This document shows positions 34,401 to 46,200 of a stretch of DNA of 64,000 bases, piece by piece. The notes below the pieces were generated by a model. It saw nothing but the letters and a program-made list of their open reading frames with translations, did not search any database and had not been told where the DNA came from. Location of the stretch: the NCBI GenBank assembly GCA_965644295.1, contig CBFFRP010000288.1, positions 434,001 to 498,000 on the forward strand, in the 5' to 3' direction. Made by a program: the position numbers and the translations under genes. Every line of letters begins with the position of its first letter. The stretch's first letter is position 1. The stretch comes from Paraphysomonas bandaiensis. Its lineage: Eukaryota; Chrysophyceae.

Positions 34401-37400
34401 ACAAACTCTACACCTCGAATAGTCGGCTGCTTGTGTACCTTGCGGGCCAAAGTCGTTTTTAATCCGCGGATGACAACGTCTTTATTTCCAAAGGAACGTA
34501 AGTCACGATTAGATAATAGAAGATGATCAGCGTCCTTCACATTCTTGCAGTTGATGGATACAGCACCAATAGCGGTAGGAAGAGATAATCCAGTCGGCCG
34601 GTTCAAAAAGGCCTGTAGTATGTTGTCCAAGTATACGATCCAGTGGCTCGCCTGACGTAGCTGAACCTTGGTGCCATCGAAAGATCTCTTCTCGATACTC
34701 TGGAAATGTTCACCATACTCGTAACCAAAGCGAGCAAGACGGGCATATACTGCATCGCGATCAATCCACACGCTGTCTTCAGTCGATGCAGACTCTGTGC
34801 GATCAATACTGTGAGAAGGAATTTGGTACTCTGAAGCGATGGACCCCTGAGAGACAAGCTTGTCATCATGGTGAATTTTCCAGCCTTTCTCATCTGTTGT
34901 CACAACAAGTGACACCGACACCCCGTCCAAGATAATAGCAGAGAATATTTTGACATCCACAAAGTGAATTTCATCAGTGCCGTATGCAGACCAGGCACTA
35001 TACACATGGGCAGTAGCTGGAAGCAGCGATCTACCATCAATAATATGATCCATCAAAAACGCATCCTTTCCGGCAAGGTCGAACTTAATGGTGATAGAGG
35101 AGTTCGCAGAGCTTCGGTCGAAGTCCTCGAAAGTGGGTATTCTCCAGTCGGTATCATGATCCCACTGAAGATTCACACGGTGCTTCATAGGGACCATATG
35201 GGTCACACGTGGAAAATTGAAATGAACACCATGCAACCACAAATTATCTACAAGAGTTCTCATTGTATCAACTCCACTGGTGCCACGACGCATGGTTTCC
35301 AAAATACAAACGTCGCCATCATCCACAGCAGCGCGACAACGCTTGATGACACTTTTTAACAGTGCATGGGGGCCGACTTCTACGATCACAGTTCCCACAG
35401 GTAGAGATCGAACAACTGGATCGAAATTGACTTGGCCAATGATGTTTCTGGTATGGTAGGCCGCATTGGCATATTTCTCACAGTCATGGTCAACTCCATT
35501 TCTGCATTCCACACAGCTAGACGAGAGCCACCTCTTCGTACGCTCCACTGGAGGGGTATCGGTAATCACAGAGGACAGAATATCTTCAATCTTATCAGCG
35601 TTGTCACGAAAGAACTTAGAGTGGTAGGCAATGCCGTCAGTGGGGACAGTCCTCGCGAAAATACCTTTCTCTTGCAAAGCAGAAGCAATCTCCGAAATTT
35701 CACTGTCACTTCCACTGAGAGTCACGCCATCAGGTGAATTGTGGCATGCTATAACTGTGTCGGAGTACGGCTTGATTAGTTCTACAGCAGAGTCGTAAGT
35801 TAGCCCCACAGCAAGCATAAGGCCAGTAGCTTTGATTTTGTCACTCAGCTGACATCTCATAAAAGCAATGCGTGCAGCTTCTTTCGCAGAGGTGCAGCCA
35901 TCAGCATATCCGCAGGCTACTTCTCCCACCGAATGACCAAATATGAAATCAGGTTCAACACCAGATTCCTTGAGCATTGCTGTTAATCCAAGCTGTACAA
36001 GAGTAATACCGAATCCAGACCACTGCTTATTCATCCACTTATCCCCGACAGTAAACAGATCATCAACGTTCACTGGAAGCTCACTGCAGGCCTCTGTGAT
36101 GGTAGAGCGAAAAGTAGTATTGCTGTTGTCTTGCCACAGCTCAGTAGCCATTCCCTTCCACTGACACCCTTGCCCAGTATAACAGAAAGCCACCAATGGC
36201 TTCGTCGCAGGAACACTCGAGGTCGTCAGTTCTTTTCCATCAGCAGAAACCACTCCTCTCCACGGAAACTTGTTGGTGGCAGTGCTGCTACGCATAAGTA
36301 CCTGCCAGGCGGCGAGGTTGAGGTTCCCAGAGCTGTGATAGGCTTGAAGTGCTCCCTCGCTGCGGCCAAATATAAATCTTGTAGTTGACACATCGTCAAC
36401 AACTGGTCGGCCACCACTGCAGACCACCATATGCGCATTGGTACCTCCAAATCCAAAGTTATTTATCGCAATTAGAGGTGGTTCGCCCGAAGTTGTAGCA
36501 GTTGGAAGAGGCTGAGTGAAGTTGGCAACTCGCAAACGATCACTGATGATGGGCTCATGCAGGGTAGTGCCTTGGTAATGCAGATTGGTTGGAACTGTAC
36601 CCTCACAAACGATGCCCAATACTTTGATAAGTGACATCATGCCAGAGGCTCCTTCCGCGTGACCCATGTTTGACTTGACACTTCCAATTAGAGTGTTTCC
36701 ACGGGTCTTCACTGTACCATAGGCAGTGTCGATGGCACGTAACTCTTGGCCATCTCCAGCAACTGTACCCGTTCCGTGGGCTTCCACGTACACAACTTTA
36801 GAGGGATCAATGTTGAACTCAGTACACACGCTTTGGCAGAGAGCGATTTGTTGGTTGGAGTCCGGGTAGGTAATACCCTTCGATTTGCAGCCATCCGAGT
36901 TGGATCCTGTGCCCAGAATGCGCATGATCCCTACATTAGAGCAAACTGACGGAGCCTCCAAGAGAACAGCTCCAACGCCATCAGCACGCACATAGCCATT
37001 GGCGCGATCATCGAACGAGTGGCACTTGCCATCAGGTGAGAGCATTCCGTACGAGGCAAAGCTCTTGAATACACCTATTAAATATAAACAATATGAGATG
37101 TATCATATGGCGCATTACATCTGCACATTACCTGGGTCAGTAGCAATGGATACACCAGCCACTATTGCTCGTGACACTTTGCCTGACATTACATCGCGTG
37201 CCGCGATGTCCATAGCAACTAGAGAGCTAGAGCAGGCGGTATCTATCGTAAGGGAGGGACCAGTGAAGTCAAAGCAGAAGGAGATACGGTTAGCGAACAT
37301 TGAGTGTGAGCAGCCAGTGTTCTCATAACCAGTAATTGTACGGACATCTTTTAATAAGGCCTTGTGCATGTCACTGAAGCATCCACCTACATATACTCCA

Positions 37401-38206
37401 GTACTAGACCGTGCGAGATCCTCCATAGTGTAGCCGGCGTCACTAATCGCCTCATATACAACTTCTAATAGAACACGGAGCTGAGGATCCAGGCACGAGG
37501 CCTGTGCAGAACTGATGCCAAAAAACATGGCATCAAACTTTTGTATAGTTCCTATCTGAGCCTGCCTTGAAGGGAGACCAGCATACCCTTCGGGATATCG
37601 CGATGAATTCTCAGTTACAAGATCAACCCCATCGCACAGATTGCTCCAAAAACTACCTATAGACTCACTTGACGGAAACCTCCCACTGAATCCTGTTATG
37701 TAAACCATGATGATTATTCAATTCACAATAGTGTTAAAAATGAATTATCCAAACCATCTTTCTGATCAGTGACGACTTTGAATTGGATATGAAGTCATCA
37801 CATCATCCTTTTAGCTGCCATACATTCCAGGTGACGGTAAAGCTGCCTTCCCGCTCGTCATGTAATCAGCATCGAGAATAAGTGATGTCTGTCCAATTCC
37901 AATTCTCGTAAGCAGAGTGGTGCGCTCTCATCGAATGGTTATGTGTGATTATCATTTAATTGGCTTACGTGACGATAGCTTGACTTTGGTTACCGTCACC
38001 TCTCATATCTAACTGTTGGTTGTGTGCCACAGCAGCACATACACACATACAGTGATTACTGTCGAATAGATTATGCTTGGGATAATATGATTGGTGAATT
38101 AGTTATACAGCAAAAGTTGGTATTGTTTCTCTGTATACTGTATTCGTTATACTGTATTTTTCGGTATTACATGTATTCCTTATTCACATATGCCATAGGA
38201 TTCCTA
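31250..38206 (-). repeat. Left arm of the 7 kb synthase palindrome
   Basis: This arm pairs with 43202..50180 on the other strand. From 31496 to 38206 the two coordinates always sum to 81408, so there is no net indel over about 6.7 kb, and only scattered single-base differences are visible. Identity falls outside the stop codon. The inner edge is sharp at about 38206: sequence after TTCCT diverges completely. Confidence 0.9.
31496..37708 (-). CDS. Animal-FAS-like type I fatty acid/polyketide synthase, copy A
   Basis: Two exons, 37708..37132 and 37074..31496, flank a 57 bp intron and encode 2051 residues. Domain order: KS (Cys159 in DTACSSSL, His292 in VEAHGTGT, His331 in KSNMGHAEG); AT (Ser574 in GHSVGEVACGYADG, with GQGCQWKGM before it); DH (His869 in DHIIDGRSLLP); a degenerate methyltransferase remnant (VVHVGDSTGVDAL); ER (LIHSIAGGVGQAAFH); KR (VVGGLGGFGMEL and MWSSVSALFGNPGQTNYAYAN); and ACP (Ser2017 in LGMDSLQSVEV). 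The order, spacing and local sequence follow metazoan fatty acid synthase; the catalytic residues sit within a few positions of the animal enzyme's. There is no thioesterase, and the chain stops about 34 residues after the ACP serine, so another enzyme must release the product. It differs from copy B at five residues (239, 535, 697, 1046 and 1742). All catalytic motifs are intact, so both copies look functional. Confidence 0.95.
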
Positions 38207-38418
38207 CCTCATACTTCAGCGAATTGACGAATGAAAATATAGTATTCTACATTTATTGGATGAGGCGTATTGTAACTGCTGACGTGTTATGAAGTGATAT
38301 GATTGGACTGGAAAGATATCCATCTCTGCACATACATGCATCTCACTACACTGACAGATCTAGATCATAACTAGACAATGAGTACAATATCATTGAGTTG
38401 ACTTAACCAGTGTTAACA
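37709..38418. promoter_or_regulatory. Divergent promoter, synthase A / questin-oxidase-like, TGACG-rich
   Basis: 710 bp between divergent ATGs. Seven TGACG/CGTCA cores lie within 37770-38284: 37770, 37832, 37856 (CGTCA), 37970, 37994 (CGTCA), 38225 and 38280. About one would be expected by chance. Two of them form an inverted 11-mer pair, GGTGACGGTAA at 37830 and TTACCGTCACC at 37990. TGACG is the core of CRE/as-1-type bZIP sites; bZIP control is inference. The part up to 38206 is duplicated upstream of copy B. Confidence 0.55.
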
Positions 38419-39755
38419 ATGTCATATTACGTTGCTCCTCCATTATCGCCATATTTATCGAACTGGCTTCCGATGTCGAGAAAATGGCACTTTATATTTG
38501 GCGGATTCCTTCACAATCATCTCGCGCATAACTTTGTTGTAATGGGATGCAGCGGTCTAGACGATGCTGAATCAAATGAGAAAATGAAGGTGTGGAAGCG
38601 TGTCGGTATAATACTCATTTATTCTTAATCAATTTTACGCAGTGGTGGAATGATTTTTATGAAAATAAAACTGAGAGTCTTACTGGAACTCCCCTTGAGA
38701 CTGCTCACCCGGTTACTCCCGATATGCCAGCTATTACTTCAGAAAGCTGGAAAGATCATATACGCATGGATAATTATGAACTATATCCGGCTTATTTGCA
38801 GTACTTTGATGAGCAGATATCTTCCCTCGGGAGAGAGACTGTCATTCAACAACATGTTCCATACTTACTTTATGGCATTGCTGGTTCAGCGCTACACCCT
38901 ATTATCCATTTGGGGTATGCACTTGACGCCCAGCATGATGGTATGACTGCTGAGGGTCTCGCGAGCTTATGCTGCGGTTTCATGTCATTGTCTTGTGCTC
39001 CTATGACTGAGAATCTCTGGACAGAAAATGAGGACTCCAAAGGTATTATCGACAGTGCAATTTCGTTTCTTTCCACTGCCAAAAACTGCAACTTTTATTC
39101 AATTGCCAAAGATGCCGGGAAGACAACTCGTTACATGGAGCAGCCTATCGGCTCCTTTCAGCGTAAGGTCTGGGCTTTCGATGACCCTTCCCTACCACTC
39201 GGTGCAGAACTTAACTCTATATGTCCTATACGGATGCCAATTGTCAATGAATCTATTACACCCTCTGTCAAAGAAGCGACAGCTCTAGCTGCAGCCGCCT
39301 ATGTTGCCTCTGATTGTGAATTCTTCACTCTGCATGGATTGACAAGTCTCCACGGGCTGCTAGCTACACTCCCTCTCCTTTCTCCACGACACCAAAGAAC
39401 TGCTATCATCCTGTGGTTACGAGCTACGCTAGCTACTATAGTAGTCGTGGATTGTCCAGGTTCTGAGAAACTCCTTGGAATTCTGCAGCGGTGGAAGGAA
39501 TCAGAGGAGACTGCCCCTGAACCCTCCGAGACGACTCCTGTGGAGGAAGCGTGGTGGAAAGATGCTATCACGAAGGCCCTCACAAGTACAGATGAACATG
39601 CTCCGAAAGCAGTATACGCGCTATGGAGGTGGTCAGTGTTCAACGATATGCCGGAGCATTCCCACGTTCTCTTCAGGGAGGCGGCGGTAAACCAGATTCG
39701 GCCTGTGGAAGGTGGGGGACCCGAGAAACTTATATGGGCCGACAGGAGCGAGTGA
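38419..39755 (+). CDS. Questin-oxidase-like (AflY/GedK family) protein
   Basis: Two exons, 38419..38589 and 38643..39755, flank a 53 bp intron (GTGTGG..ACGCAG) and give 427 residues. It shows the Questin_oxidase-like pattern: FIFGGFLHNHLAHNFVVMG near the start, WWNDFYENKTESLT, YLQYFDEQI, HPIIHLGYALD in the middle and AAAYVASDCEFFTLHGLTS late. Fungal members act as cofactor-poor Baeyer-Villiger-type or ring-opening oxidases in aromatic polyketide pathways (GedK, AflY). Here it sits alone in the spacer of the synthase palindrome, sharing a divergent promoter with copy A, so it may oxidise the synthase product; that link is inference from position. No signal peptide and no flavin motif are seen. 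Confidence 0.8.
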
Positions 39756-40869
39756 GGGAAGATATTCTATAAACTTCGAAGTTTCGAACCCCATTACTTT
39801 ACAACTACATCAGTAGCGTTCAGCTTTTTCTTTATCATACGAATAAATTATATAATGTTTTTTTTTGGACTACAGATAACAAATAATATAGTTATTTAAT
39901 ATTCTGCTGACTTTGCTGGGATATTGTTAAAAAGATAAGAAATTTGTCGTTTGAGTTAGTTTGAAGTTCATGAATTTTGTTAAAGTGATACATCTCGTAG
40001 TAGTTTCTTATCGATTATATATACGCCAGCCATGTTCAAGTTAGTGAAGACAAGTTTTATAGTTGCATGTTTTATATTACTCAGCTAGTTAGCAGTCAAT
40101 AATGATGGTGTTCAGATAGGAGAGATAATTGAAGAAGGATTACAGATTCAAAACTATGACTCTTAGCTTAAATACAGGATGCCCATGATTACTGGTCATT
40201 GATAGTAGTGAACGTCTTATCAGTAGCAATAGGCGAGGAAGAGTCAGAACTAAAAGGTCAGTGATATTATTTAGATCAGTCGCATCACAAGGTAACTATA
40301 ACAGTAAAATTTTACATCTTGTTGCAGACAAATAAGTAATATTTATGAAATATACTACATAGAAACGCTAGTCCAGCAATGTACCAGTTAAATTTAAATA
40401 ACTTAGTAGTTGTAGCTAGAGTAGACGCGGTGCATCTCCAGGGTTTTATAGTTTTAAATAACTTCTTTCAAGTTGCACAAATAGCTCCCGACCTGAATGT
40501 AGTGGGGCATATATATTACTTATGATATACGCTGCTAACAGTCAGATTTTATGAAAATGATTTTCAATACAAGTGTGGTACAGCTCGACTTATTATCAGC
40601 CACACCATCACCAAAGTGGGAGCCTTAATGAATAACTGCCACCTGTATATCCCCACCTGCCACAAGTCTCAACCTCATCAGTATATCGGGCAGTTTTTTT
40701 ATACAACCTGACTTACAGATATTCACAAGTGGTTCTAAAAGTGCAGATAAGAAGGGTGTTCTAAAAACTAAAACACGGAATTTGCTAAACATGGTGTCCC
40801 TTCGGAGTCAAGGACACCGTAGGACATACGCCCGTGAGTAGCTCCCACACATACTCAAGTGCGGGGGAT
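39756..40869. other. Palindrome spacer, non-coding part 1
   Basis: 1.1 kb, AT-rich. It includes a partial dispersed-repeat fragment at about 40205-40262 (AGTAGTGAACGTC ... AAGAGTCAGAACTAA) in plus orientation. No gene seen. Confidence 0.5.
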
Positions 40870-41155
40870 TGGGCTGCCTACCGAAGCCAAGCATTCGGAC
40901 TGTTCACCACAAGGGCTCAAATATCCTGAAGTCAGCAGATGTCAGGTATATTATCATTCTGCTAGCTCACTGCGTTTGCTTTGAGTGATAGAGCGAAAGC
41001 GGTTACACCTTGGTGCTTGTGGTGACGCATAAAAGCAGCTTTAGTAGCGTTAAAAAGTAGGATATCAGATATAAGCACAAGTTAGTTTAACGGCAATGCT
41101 AAATTAGTTCTGACTCGTAAACACCTATTGCTAATAATAAAACATTTACTACTGG
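40870..41155 (-). repeat. Dispersed repeat family, copy 3
   Basis: Reverse-strand copy with GGGCTGCCTACCGAAGCC, TGAAGTCAGCAGATGTCAG, GCTAGCTCACTGCGTTTGCT and, further out, TTAGTTCTGACTCGTAAACA. It lies in the palindrome spacer. Confidence 0.75.
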
Positions 41156-43201
41156 TCTTAAACATAATTAAACCTCTAGTTTCAATTTTAATTTAGAGTT
41201 TGTAGTATCTGTCTGATAATCGCACTCATTATGTTGGCTCGTGAATAATATTCTTCACAGCTTGTCACTGCACAAAACACCACTGTAAAACAAATGCAAA
41301 ACAAAATGAGTTCTCCTTTTCTCTGTTAGAACCGCCTCTTTTGCCCGCTTTGTGTCAATATGCTTGTAAGAGTGTATGAAAATGTGTTTACCAAAAGCGC
41401 GCTAGTTACGTATTTGGGGAGTAACTTCATTTCTCCTCTCCCCAGCTGAGTAATCCCGTCTTTGAATACATTGAACACATAAGAATATCGACACTTTGTG
41501 TTACAGTATGTAACTTATGAAGGAACGTGTGATATGGCCTTACGCAACATGTTGGTGTATGTCGTTTTAGCTGGTAGCTAAGTCGTGTAGTGCAATGTAG
41601 CTATTGCAGCAGCACTACTATTAGAATATATTCTAATGCAACAGTGGTTGTACATTGGTGCTTGAAGAGTGTGCAAATTTTTTTCGTTGTATAAAATTTG
41701 ATAAGATTTAGCGTCTTCGAACTAGTTTACATTGCTGATATTTACATATTCACACATTATGTATGATATAACGTATTCTGTACATATCATGTTATGCATA
41801 TATATAGCAAAATGGTTGATCATGTGATATATTTAGAATTTATATAAGTGTACACATACTTTACAATAAAATGACATTTCATGCATATATTAATCAGACT
41901 TAACAATGAAGGGTAGTAGTAAATAATGGTAACATATATATCCTTGACTACATATTTTGTGATACCAGGGTATCTAGTACAGGAGGTTCATCAAGTCCAG
42001 AAAGTGTGTCTACAGCCCTGGCTTGCTTCTCAAGGGCTGCATCAATCACAAGTATAATCACATCCCTCTTGCTTGATCTTCTTAACTCTACACCAATAAG
42101 ATAGATTTAAGCTCTGCCTTGCGACCCCTGCTTAGGCTCCTCCGCCATAAAAACAATCAACATCAATAAATGTATCTACAACTACTGACTAGCTATAAGC
42201 AACTTACCAAGTCAAGAAATTGCATCTTATTGTTAATTGTTAGTACTTTTCTATCTGCGATTCTCTGGCCAAAGTAAATGACGTCCATTCACTTTCAATA
42301 CCAACATACCAGTCTCATCTAGTTGACTGATGTTAATTCGTCATCAAGTAAAAAGGATGATAAATTGTAGTTGCTGCAAAATACATCTAGTTCAAAAGCA
42401 ACATACATACAAATTCTCTTAACATCGAAAGTTAATGGAAGCTGGTGGGCTTTCGGTAGTGTGGTTGTTAATATAAACCACAGTATTCCTGTGGAGATAT
42501 GAGTATTCGATTGAGTCAACAACATGTTTTGAGACAAAATGGGGATAATTTATTATTCTATGACTTACGTATTCAATTCATGCGCATCTCATGAATGTGT
42601 ATCTGAAAAGCAGTGCACTGCCTTATGTTTTCCAACAAAGATACTTTTAGACCGGAAGGATAAGTCTGCTTCTTAAGGCAATAACTTGAAAAGGCATCCT
42701 CGACTCGAGAGTAGTTTGAAAACTAATATAATTTTACAATTTATCATGCGTTGTACTCCAGGCTCAAAAATATATATGAAAAGCGGAATTTGAATCTCCT
42801 TCATTGACGGTATGAAATCCCGTCACACCCTCATTCTGAAGTTTACACAACTCAGTATCGGTTAAATTTCCAACGACTAAAACAGTTCACTCTAACACAT
42901 ATCGAAGGTATATCAGATGCAAAATGCATTAGTTATTCGTGCTAATGTCGTCATAGCAATAAAACACTCATGATAAATACTCAATTCCACAACAACAATC
43001 GTGGCCCGTATACTAGAGCATCAAGAGATCCAACCAAGCAATGGAAACTGCAGAATAAAGGACGTAGCAAATATAGAAGGAGTACAACTTGGAAGCAGTG
43101 TAGTGGGAAGTAAGCCGAACACTTTCAGTGTGAGGGTATTCCTTATAGATTTAGGAACATTTTCAGCAACATTTAAATTTTGTTCCTGGCAAAGTCGGCA
43201 G
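41156..43201. other. Palindrome spacer, non-coding part 2
   Basis: 2.0 kb, AT-rich, with no domain-bearing open frame, RNA or repeat copy. Open stretches at 42319-42537 and 43001-43228 have no motif; the second runs into the palindrome edge. Confidence 0.5.
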
Positions 43202-46200
43202 CAGGAATCCTATGGCATATGTGAATAAGAAATACATGTAATACCGAAAAATACAGTATAACGAATACAGTATACAGAGAAACAATACCAACTTTTGCTG
43301 TATAACTAATTCACCAATCATATTATCCCAAGCATAATCTATTCGACAGTAATCACTGTATGTGTGTATGTGCTGCTGTGGCACACAACCAACAGTTAGA
43401 TATGAGAGGTGACGGTAACCAAAGTCAAGCTATCGTCACGTAAGCCAATTAAATGATAATCACACATAACCATTCGATGAGAGCGCACCACTCTGCTTAC
43501 GAGAATTGGAATTGGACAGACATCACTTATTCTCGATGCTGATTACATGACGAGCGGGAAGGCAGCTTTACCGTCACCTGGAATGTATGGCAGCTAAAAG
43601 GATGATGTGATGACTTCATATCCAATTCAAAGTCGTCACTGATCAGAAAGATGGTTTGGATAATTCATTTTTAACACTATTGTGAATTGAATAATCATCA
43701 TGGTTTACATAACAGGATTCAGTGGGAGGTTTCCGTCAAGTGAGTCTATAGGTAGTTTTTGGAGCAATCTGTGCGATGGGGTTGATCTTGTAACTGAGAA
43801 TTCATCGCGATATCCCGAAGGGTATGCTGGTCTCCCTTCAAGGCAGGCTCAGATAGGAACTATACAAAAGTTTGATGCCATGTTTTTTGGCATCAGTTCT
43901 GCACAGGCCTCGTGCCTGGATCCTCAGCTCCGTGTTCTATTAGAAGTTGTATATGAGGCGATTAGTGACGCCGGCTACACTATGGAGGATCTCGCACGGT
44001 CTAGTACTGGAGTATATGTAGGTGGATGCTTCAGTGACATGCACAAGGCCTTATTAAAAGATGTCCGTACAATTACTGGTTATGAGAACACTGGCTGCTC
44101 ACACTCAATGTTCGCTAACCGTATCTCCTTCTGCTTTGACTTCACTGGTCCCTCCCTTACGATAGATACCGCCTGCTCTAGCTCTCTAGTTGCTATGGAC
44201 ATCGCGGCACGCGATGTAATGTCAGGCAAAGTGTCACGAGCAATAGTGGCTGGTGTATCCATTGCTACTGACCCAGGTAATGTGCAGATGTAATGCGCCA
44301 TATGATACATCTCATATTGTTTATATTTAATAGGTGTATTCAAGAGCTTTGCCTCGTACGGAATGCTCTCACCTGATGGCAAGTGCCACTCGTTCGATGA
44401 TCGCGCCAATGGCTATGTGCGTGCTGATGGCGTTGGAGCTGTTCTCTTGGAGGCTCCGTCAGTTTGCTCTGATGTAGGGATCATGCGCATTCTGGGCACA
44501 GGATCCAACTCGGATGGCTGCAAATCGAAGGGTATTACCTACCCGGACTCCAACCAACAAATCGCTCTCTGCCAAAGCGTGTGCACTGAGTTCAACATTG
44601 ATCCCTCTAAAGTTGTGTACGTGGAAGCCCACGGAACGGGTACAGTTGCTGGAGATGGCCAAGAGTTACGTGCCATCGACACTGCCTATGGTACAGTGAA
44701 GACCCGTGGAAACACTCTAATTGGAAGTGTCAAGTCAAACATGGGTCACGCGGAAGGAGCCTCTGGCATGATGTCACTTATCAAAGTATTGGGCATCGTT
44801 TGTGAGGGTACAGTTCCAACCAATCTGCATTACCAAGGCACTACCCTGCATGAGCCCATCATCAGTGATCGTTTGCGAGTTGCCAACTTCACTCAGCCTC
44901 TTCCAACTGCTACAACTTCGGGCGAACCACCTCTAATTGCGATAAATAACTTTGGGTTTGGAGGTACCAATGCGCATATGGTGGTCTGCAGTGGTGGCCG
45001 ACCAGTTGTTGACGATGTGTCAACTACAAGATTTATATTTGGCCGCAGCGAGGGAGCACTTCAAGCCTATCACAGCTCTGGGAACCTCAACCTCGCCGCC
45101 TGGCAGGTACTTATGCGTAGCAGCACTGCCACCAACAAGTTTCCGTGGAGAGGAGTGGTTTCTGCTGATGGAAAAGAACTGACGACCTCGAGTGTTCCTG
45201 CGACGAAGCCATTGGTGGCTTTCTGTTATACTGGGCAAGGGTGTCAGTGGAAGGGAATGGCTACTGAGCTGTGGCAAGACAACAGCAATACTACTTTTCG
45301 CTCTACCATCACAGAGGCCTGCAGTGAGCTTCCAGTGAACGTTGATGATCTGTTTACTCTCGGGGATAAGTGGATGAATAAGCAGTGGTCTGGATTCGGT
45401 ATTACTCTTGTACAGCTTGGATTAACAGCAATGCTCAAGGAATCTGGTGTTGAACCTGATTTCATATTTGGTCATTCGGTGGGAGAAGTAGCCTGCGGAT
45501 ATGCTGATGGCTGCACCTCTGCGAAAGAAGCTGCACGCATTGCTTTTATGAGATGTCAGCTGAGTGACAAAATCAAAGCTACTGGCCTTATGCTTGCTGT
45601 GGGGCTAACTTACGACTCTGCTGTAGAACTAATCAAGCCGTACTCCGACACAGTTATAGCATGCCACAATTCACCTGATGGCGTGACTCTCAGTGGAAGT
45701 GACAGTGAAATTTCGGAGATTGCTTCTGCTTTGCAAGAGAAAGGTATTTTCGCGAGGACTGTCCCCACTGACGGCATTGCCTACCACTCTAAGTTCTTTC
45801 GTGACAACGCTGATAAGATTGAAGATATTCTGTCCTCTGTGATTATCGATACCCCTCCAGTGGAGCGTACGAAGAGGTGGCTCTCGTCTAGCTGTGTGGA
45901 ATGCAGAAATGGAGTTGACCATGACTGTGAGAAATATGCCAATGCGGCCTACCATACCAGAAACATCATTGGCCAAGTCAATTTCGATCCAGTTGTTCGA
46001 TCTCTACCTGTGGGAACTGTGATCGTAGAAGTCGGCCCCCATGCACTGTTAAAAAGTGTCATCAAGCGTTGTCGCGCTGCTGTGGATGATGGCGACGTTT
46101 GTATTTTGGAAACCATGCGTCGTGGCACCAGTGGAGTTGATACAATGAGAACTCTTGTAGATAATTTGTGGTTGCATGGTGTTCATTTCAATTTTCCACG

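Noticed and set aside
38024-38227. 67-codon frame upstream of the oxidase gene, also mirrored at 43163-43384
   Set aside because: It is present in both arms only because the promoter is duplicated; the frame is not kept past the arm edge and has no motif.
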